Of a stretch of DNA of 64,000 nt, positions 1 to 7,712 are shown in pieces. This DNA is from Anoxybacillus amylolyticus (GTDB taxonomy: Bacteria; Bacillota; Bacilli; Bacillales; Anoxybacillaceae). Under the pieces are notes generated by a model. It had not been told where the DNA came from. It made no database searches and saw only the letters and a program-made list of their open reading frames with translations. Made by a program: the position numbers and the translations under genes. Numbering within the stretch: position 1 is the first letter of the stretch; every line of letters starts with the position of its first letter. The DNA is taken from the NCBI RefSeq assembly GCF_001634285.1, contig NZ_CP015438.1, forward strand, positions 2,554,001-2,618,000, in the 5' to 3' direction.

Positions 1-511
1 TGCAATGGCTGTAATTTCCGATATGGCCAGCACCAGCGTTTCCAATCGCTTCCCGAACAGCGTGAGCGTGGGTGTCCGGAACGTAGACGACTAATTTTTT
101 CAACGATTCTTCATACGTCGGCACTAAGACGTCAATTTCTTGTAGACCAAGCGCTTCGGAAAGCCAGTCGTTTACACCGCCTATGGCGATGTCCAAATTG
201 GTATGGGCAGCATAAATCGCAATATCATGTTTTAAACATTTTTCGACGATTCTCCCTTGCGCGTGGTCAGTAATGATTTGCTTCAGCGGACGATACAATG
301 GCGGATGGTGGGCGATGATAAGGTCGACATGTTTTTTAATCGCCTCATCCACCACTTCCTCCAGCACGTCAAGCGTCACCATTACGCGCTGAATGGGCTT
401 ATTGAGCGAGCCGATTTGCAATCCAATCGGGTCGCCTTCCATTGCTAAATGTTTCGGAGCAAATTGCTCTAACAGGTGAATGATTTCCTGTCCATTTGGA
501 ATTTTACTCAT
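1..511 (-). CDS. yqfO: Nif3-like / YqfO family protein, 5' part only (continues past the window start)
   Basis: Minus-strand frame open from an ATG at 509-511 to the window edge, giving about 170 N-terminal residues. It starts with MSKIPNGQEIIHLLEQFAP and contains the HHPPLYRPLK segment typical of the Nif3/DUF34 fold, whose histidines bind two metal ions in the family. B. subtilis YqfO is about 370 residues, so roughly the second half is missing here. The start codon lies inside the last codons of trmK (8-base overlap), so the two are translationally coupled. Biochemical function is unsettled in the family: GTP cyclohydrolase type 1-like and metal-chaperone roles have been proposed. Family assignment is firm, exact function is not. 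Confidence 0.88.
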   Translation of the reverse strand, partial: MSKIPNGQEIIHLLEQFAPKHLAMEGDPIGLQIGSLNKPIQRVMVTLDVLEEVVDEAIKKHVDLIIAHHPPLYRPLKQIITDHAQGRIVEKCLKHDIAIYAAHTNLDIAIGGVNDWLSEALGLQEIDVLVPTYEESLKKLVVYVPDTHAHAVREAIGNAGAGHIGNYSHC

Positions 512-1214
512 CGCGCAAGACCTCCTCGATTAATTGAATGTTTCGTTCTAACGCTTCTTTCTTCGCCATTCCCTCTTTTGTCGTCGCCTTTTCGTCTAAC
601 TCCGCAACAATTCGGCGCCAATGTTCGATTTCTTTGCACCATTTTTTCACAAAAACATCGTTTCGTTCGGTTCGTAAAAACGGGCCGACCAACAATTCTA
701 CCTCAAAATACCGATACGGCTTTAAAGGGTTTCCTTTTTCCGCTACTAACACTTCATAAATTTGCCCATCTTCTTCTAAAATTCGTTCAGCGATTAATTC
801 CCAACCGTTCGTAACCAACCATTTTCGCACGACATGTGCGCCAACATTCGGCTGCAAAATAAGTCGCTTTACCGTTTGCACTTTCTGCTTTCCCGCTTCT
901 AAAATGTTCGCAATTAACGTTCCGCCCATTCCAGCGATTGTAATGCAATCGACTTCTCCCGCTTCAATAACCGCTAAGCCATCGCCTTTTCTTACAGAAA
1001 TGACGTCGCTTAATCCGGCTTTAGTCACTTGTTGCTCCGCGGAACGAAAGGGACCGTCTGCCACTTCTCCAGCAACAGCTTGCACAATATATCCGTGCAA
1101 ATACGCATAGCACGGCAAATATGCATGATCTGAACCGATATCGGCTAAACGCGCACCCTTAGGGATAAACGAAACGACCGTTTCTAATCGCTTCGATAGT
1201 TTTACCTCGTTCAT
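504..1214 (-). CDS. trmK: tRNA (adenine(22)-N1)-methyltransferase TrmK
   Basis: SAM-dependent enzyme that methylates N1 of A22 in bacterial tRNAs, acting in the cytosol. The Rossmann methyltransferase core shows DIGSDHAYLP (about residues 25-34, SAM loop) and IAGMGG (about 93-98), both hallmarks of the TrmK/YqfN family. About 236 residues, the usual length. I chose the ATG at 1214 (MNEVKLSKRL) because it matches the B. subtilis N-terminus and has a GGAAGA-type ribosome site; a TTG seven codons upstream behind GGAGG is also possible. It overlaps the Nif3-like gene downstream, the same pair as in B. subtilis. Confidence 0.93.
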   Translation of the reverse strand: MNEVKLSKRLETVVSFIPKGARLADIGSDHAYLPCYAYLHGYIVQAVAGEVADGPFRSAEQQVTKAGLSDVISVRKGDGLAVIEAGEVDCITIAGMGGTLIANILEAGKQKVQTVKRLILQPNVGAHVVRKWLVTNGWELIAERILEEDGQIYEVLVAEKGNPLKPYRYFEVELLVGPFLRTERNDVFVKKWCKEIEHWRRIVAELDEKATTKEGMAKKEALERNIQLIEEVLRDE

Positions 1215-1265
1215 TCTATCTTCCTTTCCTTCCAATAACAGTCCTCCTTCATTGTATCATAAACA

Positions 1266-1298
1266 AAAAACCCCTTCACCTAAGGCAAAGGGATTTTA
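1266..1298 (-). terminator. Rho-independent terminator of cccA
   Basis: On the minus strand a stem of CCCTTTGCC with GGTGAAGGG (with wobble pairs) is followed by six T residues, directly after the cccA stop codon. Confidence 0.75.
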
Positions 1299-1302
1299 AG
1301 AG

Positions 1303-1668
1303 TTATTGCAGTTTGGATAGCCATTTCGCCATTTCGTCTGCTTTGTCTGCAGGAACAAGACCAGATGGCATGTTACCGCGTCCATGTTGAATGACGTCTT
1401 TAATTTGATCTAACGAAAGGCGTTTTCCTACACCTTTTAACGACGGACCGACACCGCCTTCATAGTTCATTCCGTGACAGGCGCTGCACGTTTGTTTATA
1501 AAACTCTTCTGGATTTGCTGCAGTCGCTTTTTCTTCTGTTTTAGCGCCGCCTTTTTGCTCTTCCGCAAGCTTTTTTGCATCCCCAAGCCCTTTGAAAGAA
1601 AGAGCGATCGTTAGACCAATCCCTAATACCATAATAAGTACAAACGGGATTAATGGATTGCGATTCAT
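1303..1668 (-). CDS. cccA: Membrane-anchored cytochrome c550
   Basis: Small c-type cytochrome of the respiratory chain, anchored in the membrane with its heme domain outside. About 121 residues: an uncleaved N-terminal membrane helix (residues 5-25), a Lys/Glu/Ala-rich linker (about 28-55), then the heme attachment site CSACH (61-65) and the axial Met in GNMPSG (about 100). Length and N-terminus MNRNPLIPF match B. subtilis CccA (120 residues), so I reject the longer frame starting at 1746. It stands alone, as in B. subtilis downstream of sigA, and ends at a terminator. Confidence 0.93.
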   Translation of the reverse strand: MNRNPLIPFVLIMVLGIGLTIALSFKGLGDAKKLAEEQKGGAKTEEKATAANPEEFYKQTCSACHGMNYEGGVGPSLKGVGKRLSLDQIKDVIQHGRGNMPSGLVPADKADEMAKWLSKLQ

Positions 1669-1787
1669 CGTATTTACCTCCCTTTTATGTATCCATCCTT
1701 TAAATGTAACCGCTATAAACAACTTTATTTTACTGTAAATCATCAAGAAGGAAAAGCCCTAATCTAAAATCTTGAAGAAAATCGTCC

Positions 1788-1823
1788 AAAAAAAGAAAAG
1801 CGAAGGCGACTGGTCAGCTCTCC
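1788..1823 (-). terminator. Probable terminator after the 1830-2354 membrane protein gene
   Basis: Minus strand: an imperfect hairpin with a GAAGG / CCTTC outer stem followed by a run of seven T. The inner pairing is weak, so this is less certain than the others. Confidence 0.5.
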
Positions 1824-1829
1824 TTCTAC

Positions 1830-2354
1830 TTAAAAAAAGAACGACCCCATAAATAATAATAAACCGAGCACCCCAGAAATCGTTAAATATAAAAAACGAA
1901 AGCGCATTCCGACTACTATCCACAGGAAACAATTTAAAAAAACAACAAACGATAATACGATTTTTGATCCTGGAAAGTAGTAGTCGCTTATTCGCACCGT
2001 AGCAAGAAACAAAAGAAATGCTCCACTAATAAGCGGCAGATGCACAAGTGCTTCTTTTCGCCACCGCCATATCCCGATTAGACAAATTCCGACAAAAAAT
2101 GTCAAAAGGAGCATTTGCAAAACGAATGATAATTCAGTAAAATAAATGACAAGAACACCTGCTGGAAGCAATAAACAAATGAATAACATAAAGAGAACCG
2201 TCGCCCATCGTTTTCGACTAGGAGCGGCAGAAGGAGCAACTTCTCCTTCTGTGTAAAGCGCTAACAAATAGTTGCAATAATGCTCGGGGAGAAGACGCGA
2301 CCGTTTCCAATATTCGATTTCGTGCACAATAATTTCACGTCGTTTTTCATTCAT
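1830..2354 (-). CDS. Hypothetical polytopic membrane protein, unrecognised
   Basis: 174 residues. The N-terminal 45 residues are charged and hydrophilic (MNEKRREIIVHEIEYWKRS start), followed by a Pro/Ala/Ser patch and then about five strongly hydrophobic segments between residues 48 and 174. The cytosolic head followed by packed helices recalls small DUF-type membrane proteins of Bacillaceae, but I cannot name a family. It sits between the sigA terminator and cccA, so it is probably transcribed on its own. Start chosen at the ATG behind AGAAAGGTCG. Confidence 0.75.
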   Translation of the reverse strand: MNEKRREIIVHEIEYWKRSRLLPEHYCNYLLALYTEGEVAPSAAPSRKRWATVLFMLFICLLLPAGVLVIYFTELSFVLQMLLLTFFVGICLIGIWRWRKEALVHLPLISGAFLLFLATVRISDYYFPGSKIVLSFVVFLNCFLWIVVGMRFRFLYLTISGVLGLLLFMGSFFF

Positions 2355-2377
2355 GCCGATCGACCTTTCTATCGAAA

Positions 2378-2415
2378 TAAAAATAGTTTACTTCTCCGCA
2401 AAGAAGTAAACTATT
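2378..2415 (-). terminator. Terminator of the yaiI-dnaG-sigA operon
   Basis: A perfect 14-bp inverted repeat (arms 2382-2395 and 2402-2415, AATAGTTTACTTCT) with a 6-base loop, followed on the minus strand by TTTTTATTT. Confidence 0.88.
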
Positions 2416-2458
2416 CATTCCCCGCTTTTTAAGCATTGCTCAAAAAGCAGAGAATGTT

Positions 2459-3580
2459 TTACTCTAAAAAGTCTTTCAGCCGCTTGCTTCGGCTTGGATG
2501 GCGCAATTTTCGTAGCGCTTTTGCTTCGATTTGGCGAATGCGCTCTCTTGTGACGCCAAACACTTTTCCAACTTCTTCAAGCGTACGCGTGCGTCCATCA
2601 TCTAAACCAAAGCGAAGGCGAAGCACGTTTTCTTCCCTGTCTGTTAACGTATCAAGTACGTCTTCTAACTGCTCTTTTAATAGCTCATACGCCGCATGCT
2701 CTGAAGGCGACGTCGCATCTTGGTCTTCGATAAAGTCACCTAAATGGGAGTCGTCTTCTTCACCAATCGGGGTTTCTAACGATACGGGCTCTTGAGCGAT
2801 TTTTAAAATTTCCCGCACCTTCTCCGGCGTTAAATCCATTTCTTCTGCAATCTCTTCTGGAGACGGTTCGCGGCCTAAATCTTGCAAAAGTTGGCGTTGT
2901 ACGCGAATGAGCTTATTAATCGTTTCAACCATATGAACAGGGATACGAATCGTCCGTGCTTGGTCGGCAATCGCTCTTGTAATCGCCTGGCGAATCCACC
3001 ACGTCGCGTACGTGCTGAACTTATATCCTTTTCGGTAGTCAAACTTTTCAACCGCTTTAATTAATCCCATATTTCCTTCTTGAATGAGGTCTAAAAATAG
3101 CATGCCGCGACCGACATAGCGTTTGGCGATGCTGACGACAAGGCGCAAGTTTGCTTCTGTAAGGCGACGTTTCGCCTCTTCGTCCCCTTGCTCAATCCGT
3201 TTGGCAAGTTCAATCTCTTCTTCCGCCGATAACAGTGGAACGCGACCAATTTCTTTTAAATACATACGAACCGGATCGTTAATTTTCACCCCAGGCGGAA
3301 CGGTTAAATCATTTAAATCAAACTCTTCTTCTTTCAAATCATCTAAATCCGGGTCGTCTTCTAAATCAGATTCGCTAATCACATCAATTCCTTGTTCCGC
3401 CAAATATTCATAATATTCATCCATTTGATCCGAATCAAGGTCAAAGTTTGCTAACCGCTCAGCAATTTCTTCATATGTTAATACACCGCGTTTCTTCCCT
3501 AACTCCACTAATTGTTCTTTTACTTGCTCCAACGTTACATCCGTTTCCACTTGTTTTGAACGAGCTGATTTTTCAGCCAT
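2459..3580 (-). CDS. sigA: RNA polymerase primary sigma factor SigA
   Basis: Housekeeping sigma factor (sigma-70/43) that directs RNA polymerase to most vegetative promoters. 373 residues, as in B. subtilis (371). Region 1.1 lies in the acidic N-terminus. Region 1.2 begins near [11 protein letters not shown], region 2 contains [20 protein letters not shown] (promoter -10 recognition and melting), and region 4 near the C-terminus contains [12 protein letters not shown] and [19 protein letters not shown] (-35 helix-turn-helix). It is the last gene behind dnaG (34-base gap), the classical macromolecular-synthesis arrangement, and ends at a strong terminator. Confidence 0.98.
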   Translation of the reverse strand: MAEKSARSKQVETDVTLEQVKEQLVELGKKRGVLTYEEIAERLANFDLDSDQMDEYYEYLAEQGIDVISESDLEDDPDLDDLKEEEFDLNDLTVPPGVKINDPVRMYLKEIGRVPLLSAEEEIELAKRIEQGDEEAKRRLTEANLRLVVSIAKRYVGRGMLFLDLIQEGNMGLIKAVEKFDYRKGYKFSTYATWWIRQAITRAIADQARTIRIPVHMVETINKLIRVQRQLLQDLGREPSPEEIAEEMDLTPEKVREILKIAQEPVSLETPIGEEDDSHLGDFIEDQDATSPSEHAAYELLKEQLEDVLDTLTDREENVLRLRFGLDDGRTRTLEEVGKVFGVTRERIRQIEAKALRKLRHPSRSKRLKDFLE

Positions 3581-3614
3581 CTCGTCACCTTCCTTCTAAA
3601 ACTTTCCCATCACA

Positions 3615-5399
3615 CTACAATTGTTTTTTCATTTCCAGAATTTCTTGAGCGATGCGTGCCGCCTTTAAAAAATCTTTTTGCCGCTCCGCTTCGAGCTTTT
3701 CCTGTTCCTTTTCTTTTAGCTTTAACCATTTTGGGTAATTCAACACATGTTTCATATAGTCATTTAACTCTTGGGAAGAAAGATTTTCATTAATAAGCAT
3801 CATCGACAGTTCGGTTACAAGCGGTTTTAACTCGTTCGGCACGCGAGCTAGCAATGCACTAACGTCCGGTTCGTTCCCTTCTTCATAAAACGCGTAAAGG
3901 TAAGCAGCAATTGCGCGATGTTCCTCGATGTTAAATCCGCCTTGGACCGTCTGTTGGACGGTAAAAGCGACGTCACGGTTGCGCAACATATGAGCAAGCA
4001 ACATCCGCTCGGCGTTATGAAACGCCGGAAGCAACTTTTTTTGCAATGGCTGCTGGCGCATCACGTGCCGTTCGCGAGTAACATGTTCTTTCTTTTTATA
4101 ACGTTCTAGTTGCTGCTCTAAGGCAGCTAACGAAAGAGAAAACTCGTTCGCGAGCTGACGTAAATAATAGTCCCGTTCAACGGGAGAAGAAAGCCGGCTA
4201 ATTTCGCGCAACGCTTCATCAATATAACGAATTTGGTCATTTTCATTTTTTAAATTTTTTCCTCTGCGCAAATATGCCAGTTTAAACGCCGTAAGAGAGC
4301 GGCTTGATTCAAGGATGTTTCGATGAAAGGACTCCGACCCGTTTCGACAAATATACTCATCTGGGTCAAGCCCATCAGGAATTGTTGCAATTTTCACATG
4401 GCAGCCGGCTTGTGCTAATAATTCGGCTGCCCGAACCGCTGCGTCCATCCCTGCTGAGTCCCCGTCATAACAAATGACGACCGTTTCCGCGTTTCGCCGC
4501 AAAATGCGTGCCTGCTCTTCGGTTAATGCTGTCCCCATCGTAGCGACTGCATTTACGACCCCTGCTTGCACTGCTGAAACGACATCGGCAAACCCTTCAA
4601 ACAAAACAGCTTGCTGCTGCTTTCTAATCGGAAGTCTTGCTTGGTGAAAATGGTATAAAATTTTTCCTTTATGAAAAATCGACGTTTCTGGGCTGTTTAA
4701 ATATTTTGGCTGTCCCTCTCCAATCGATCGCCCGGAAAACGCGACTGTTTCCCCATGATGATTATGAATCGGAAACATGATTCGATTGCGAAAACGGTCA
4801 AAATAGTTGCCGTCTTCTTTCCGAATGACAAGCCCTGCCTTTTCCATGAGCTCCAACGAAAATCCACGGCCTTTTAAAAATTTTACCGCTACGTCCCAAG
4901 CTGGGGGCGAATAGCCGATGTCAAACTGTTCGATTGCTGATAAGGAAATACCTCGTGTTTGCAAATAGTGAAGCGCTTCCTGCCCCTCTTTTGTATTTAT
5001 GAGCAAATGATGATAAAATTTCTTTAAAAGTTCATGGGCTTCGATCATTTTTTTTGTATCGTTCGTTTCCGCTGCCCGCTTCGGCTGTTCTTGGAGCGAT
5101 AAATGGGATAAATCCACGTTCGCGCGCATTGCCAACCGCTCGGCTGCCTCCACAAACGATAGCCCTTCGATGTCCATCAAAAACGAGAAGACATTTCCGC
5201 CCGCTCCACAACCAAAACAATGGAAAATTTGCTTTTCTGGAGATACCGAAAACGATGGCGTTTTCTCTCCATGGAACGGGCACAGTCCGAAATAATTTCG
5301 TCCTTGTTTTTTCAGCTGGACATACTCACTAATCACATCGACGATATCAACCGCTCGCCGGATTTCTTCAATGGTTTCTTCGGGAAGGCGATATCCCAT
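3615..5399 (-). CDS. dnaG: DNA primase DnaG
   Basis: Makes RNA primers at the replication fork together with the DnaB-type helicase. 594 residues, normal length. The N-terminal CHC2 zinc-binding domain has Cys40, His43, Cys61 and Cys64 (CPFHGEKTPSFSV then CFGCG). The central TOPRIM catalytic core shows the conserved Glu in LFEGFADV (about 265) and the acidic motif CYDGDSAGMDAA (about 312). The C-terminal helicase-binding region follows and is rich in charged residues. It is immediately upstream of sigA and downstream of the YaiI/YqxD gene. Confidence 0.98.
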   Translation of the reverse strand: MGYRLPEETIEEIRRAVDIVDVISEYVQLKKQGRNYFGLCPFHGEKTPSFSVSPEKQIFHCFGCGAGGNVFSFLMDIEGLSFVEAAERLAMRANVDLSHLSLQEQPKRAAETNDTKKMIEAHELLKKFYHHLLINTKEGQEALHYLQTRGISLSAIEQFDIGYSPPAWDVAVKFLKGRGFSLELMEKAGLVIRKEDGNYFDRFRNRIMFPIHNHHGETVAFSGRSIGEGQPKYLNSPETSIFHKGKILYHFHQARLPIRKQQQAVLFEGFADVVSAVQAGVVNAVATMGTALTEEQARILRRNAETVVICYDGDSAGMDAAVRAAELLAQAGCHVKIATIPDGLDPDEYICRNGSESFHRNILESSRSLTAFKLAYLRRGKNLKNENDQIRYIDEALREISRLSSPVERDYYLRQLANEFSLSLAALEQQLERYKKKEHVTRERHVMRQQPLQKKLLPAFHNAERMLLAHMLRNRDVAFTVQQTVQGGFNIEEHRAIAAYLYAFYEEGNEPDVSALLARVPNELKPLVTELSMMLINENLSSQELNDYMKHVLNYPKWLKLKEKEQEKLEAERQKDFLKAARIAQEILEMKKQL

Positions 5400-5436
5400 A
5401 TGAACAACTCCGTAATGTATTATTCTCGACCTATAT

Positions 5437-5880
5437 CTATTTTCCTGCGAGTTTCGACAAAATTTTTTCGAAACATTTTCGAAACGCCTGTCGTTCTTCC
5501 GCGGAAAAACGTTTCATGCCTTTCGCGTATACTCCTTGTCTTCGCTGTTTCGCATGCAGGTAGCGAACATAGAGCCTATGACCCATTTCTTCTTCCGCAT
5601 ACACGTTTCCACGCGGAGAAACGACGTAAATATTCCGATGGACGAGCATGCTCGCTAAACCAACATCTTGCGTGACGACGACATCTCCCGCTTTCGCATG
5701 GTTGACGATGTATAAATCCACCGCTTCCTTTTCTGCATCGACATATATCCATTTCATCGGTTGGTCGTGCGAAAAATGGCTATAGGAAGACACAAACACG
5801 CTCTCTACATTATATTGACGAGCGAGCGAAAAAATTTCTTGTTTAACAGGACAAGCGTCCGCATCGACAAAAATAGTCAA
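5437..5880 (-). CDS. YaiI/YqxD family (UPF0178) NYN-like domain protein
   Basis: 147 residues. The N-terminus MTIFVDADACPVK carries the conserved Asp cluster of the YaiI/YqxD family, a NYN/PIN-like fold associated with nucleases; a later VVTQDVGLASMLV segment holds further acidic residues. Function has not been established that I know of. It is the first gene of the unit leading into dnaG and sigA, the same neighbour as yqxD in B. subtilis. The family call is safe and the nuclease role is inference. Confidence 0.88.
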   Translation of the reverse strand: MTIFVDADACPVKQEIFSLARQYNVESVFVSSYSHFSHDQPMKWIYVDAEKEAVDLYIVNHAKAGDVVVTQDVGLASMLVHRNIYVVSPRGNVYAEEEMGHRLYVRYLHAKQRRQGVYAKGMKRFSAEERQAFRKCFEKILSKLAGK

Positions 5881-6040
5881 CTCTCGCCGTGCATATGATT
5901 CATTTTCTACATGTTTCTCGAAAATCCTGCTTCTCCTCCTATGACATCGCCGAATTTTGTCGATTCCCCTCTTGACAATAAACTATACATAGTTTACTCG
6001 TTCTCTATACGCTCTAAACGTGCTTTTATCACAATTTTTT

Positions 6041-6046
6041 ATTATA
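6041..6046 (-). promoter_or_regulatory. Possible -10 box upstream of the yaiI-dnaG-sigA unit
   Basis: Minus-strand TATAAT in an AT-rich stretch about 160 bases before the yaiI start. No convincing -35 hexamer at 17 bases, so only the -10 is offered. The gap 5881-6106 also holds an inverted repeat near 5979-5996. Confidence 0.35.
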
Positions 6047-6106
6047 ATACAAACGACGAGAATATGCTATAAGAAAATAGATGGCTTTTTTCTTGAAGGG
6101 AAAACA

Positions 6107-6138
6107 AAACGAGCTTGGCGTTGGCTCAGCTCGTTTTT
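6107..6138 (-). terminator. Terminator of the ccpN-yqfL operon
   Basis: Minus strand: AAACGAGCT and AGCTCGTTT arms with a loop of about 12 bases, then TTTTGTTTT. It lies directly after the yqfL stop codon. Confidence 0.82.
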
Positions 6139-6143
6139 GTCGG

Positions 6144-6941
6144 TTATAACTTTCGTTTTTTCATAATGATGTTAGCTGTTTCTTCTACCGCTTTATTTGT
6201 CACATCGATAACCTCGCAGCCGATTTTTTGAATGACTTTATCAAAGTAATCCAATTCTTCTTTAATCCGTTCAATATTTGCATAAATTGCTTTATCGTCT
6301 AAGCCGAGCGCTTTTAGACGTTCCCGGCGAATAGAATTTAACTTTTCGGGGCTAATTTTTAATCCGAAACATTTTTCCGGCGATACTTTAAACAGTTCTT
6401 CCGGCGGCTCGACTTCCGGTACAATCGGGACGTTCGCCACTTTCAGGCGCTTATGCGCCAAATATTGCGAAAGAGGCGTTTTCGATGTACGTGACACGCC
6501 TATTAACACAATATCTGCGCGTAAAATGCCACGTGGGTCACGACCATCATCGTATTTCACCGCGAATTCAATCGCTTCGATTTTCTTAAAATAATCTTCG
6601 TCAAGCACGCGCACTTGTCCTGGTTCATAACGTGGCGTCATCTGAAACAAATCGCGCATTTTTTCGATAAGCGGACCAATAATATCATACACCTCTACCC
6701 CTTCGCGCTGCGCCTCTTCGATTAAAAATTGGCGCATTTGCGGTACAACGAGCGTAAATGCGATAATTGCATCATTCATTTTTGCGAGCGCAACCACTTC
6801 TTTTAATGTTGTCGTGTCTTCGACGTACGGCACGCGTTTTAATTGAATGATCGAGCTATTAAATTGACTAGCGGCTGCTTTGACGACTAATTCCGCCGTT
6901 TCCCCCCCTGAGTCAGAAACTACGTATACGACACGTTGCAT
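6144..6941 (-). CDS. yqfL: Pyruvate, phosphate dikinase regulatory protein (bifunctional kinase/phosphorylase), YqfL
   Basis: DUF299/PSRP family. These proteins use ADP to phosphorylate, and inorganic phosphate to dephosphorylate, the catalytic-histidine neighbourhood of pyruvate phosphate dikinase or PEP synthetase. 265 residues with the family P-loop GVSRTSKT at about 148-155. It lies 12 bases behind ccpN in one operon. This is the B. subtilis arrangement, where YqfL is needed for CcpN-dependent control of gluconeogenesis. Whether this host has PPDK is not visible here, so the exact target is inference. Confidence 0.92.
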   Translation of the reverse strand: MQRVVYVVSDSGGETAELVVKAAASQFNSSIIQLKRVPYVEDTTTLKEVVALAKMNDAIIAFTLVVPQMRQFLIEEAQREGVEVYDIIGPLIEKMRDLFQMTPRYEPGQVRVLDEDYFKKIEAIEFAVKYDDGRDPRGILRADIVLIGVSRTSKTPLSQYLAHKRLKVANVPIVPEVEPPEELFKVSPEKCFGLKISPEKLNSIRRERLKALGLDDKAIYANIERIKEELDYFDKVIQKIGCEVIDVTNKAVEETANIIMKKRKL

Positions 6942-6953
6942 TCCCCAACCTCC

Positions 6954-7589
6954 TTACAACAAATCATCTTTTGCTAACGCAACAAACGCTTTCGTAATGT
7001 TCGTTTTTGTAATTCTGCCGATAACTTCAAATCCTTTTTCCGTCTTTTTTACAACCGGCATCGCATCAATTTGTTTCTCAATTAACCGATCAGCAACATC
7101 AATTAATAAATCATCTTTATAACAGACTGTAATGTTTGGCATTCTTGTCATAATAATATTTACCGGAATGGACGTAAGCTCTTGTTTGCCGATGCTCGTA
7201 CGTAACAAGTCTTTGCGTGATAAAACACCTGCTAACAACGATTCTTCATCAACGACGAATAACGTCCCTACGTCTTCTAAAAACATGGTAACAATAGCAT
7301 CATACACGCTAACGTTTTCATTGACGACAACAGGGATCGATTGATAATCACACACTTTTAGTTTTTTCAGCCGATCGGCAAGAAGCTGAGTACCGGTTTT
7401 CCCGGTATAAAAATAGCCGACTCTCGGTCTCGCTTCCAAATAGCCGGCCATCGTTAAAATCGCCAAATCAGGACGAAGCGTTGCTCGCGTTAAATTTAAT
7501 TTCTCCGCAATGCTCTCTCCAGTAATCGGTCCGTGATCCTTGACGATTTGCAAAATTTGCTCTTGGCGCTTATTTAGTTCGATTTTCAT
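6954..7589 (-). CDS. ccpN: Transcriptional repressor CcpN of gluconeogenic genes
   Basis: 211 residues: an N-terminal winged helix (about 1-55, with ILQIVKDHGPITGESIAEKL as recognition region) followed by two CBS domains (about 75-205) that sense adenine nucleotides. In B. subtilis CcpN (YqzB) represses gapB and pckA under glycolytic conditions. Downstream yqfL is cotranscribed. A good sigma-A promoter lies just upstream. Beyond that, the spacer leads into a group II intron that separates ccpN from recO. Confidence 0.93.
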   Translation of the reverse strand: MKIELNKRQEQILQIVKDHGPITGESIAEKLNLTRATLRPDLAILTMAGYLEARPRVGYFYTGKTGTQLLADRLKKLKVCDYQSIPVVVNENVSVYDAIVTMFLEDVGTLFVVDEESLLAGVLSRKDLLRTSIGKQELTSIPVNIIMTRMPNITVCYKDDLLIDVADRLIEKQIDAMPVVKKTEKGFEVIGRITKTNITKAFVALAKDDLL

Positions 7590-7634
7590 TCACCACCTTA
7601 CGAAAAGCTAAAAAAGACATACGTATATCAAAAT

Positions 7635-7662
7635 ATTATAACTTAATTTCGCACTTTGCAAA
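7635..7662 (-). promoter_or_regulatory. Sigma-A promoter of ccpN-yqfL
   Basis: Minus strand: TTTGCA (7657-7662), 16 bases, TATAAT (7635-7640), about 45 bases before the ccpN start. Confidence 0.65.
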
Positions 7663-7712
7663 GTCGAAATCACGAAAATTCAAAAAAACGAAAAGTCGAG
7701 ACGACTTTAATC

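Noticed and set aside
1668-1746. Longer cccA start at 1746
   Set aside because: The 26 extra residues do not match CccA, and MNRNPLIPF at 1668 aligns with the B. subtilis protein start.
5985-6060. Plus-strand promoter TTGACA with a downstream gene
   Set aside because: No -10 at proper spacing and no plus-strand gene follows.
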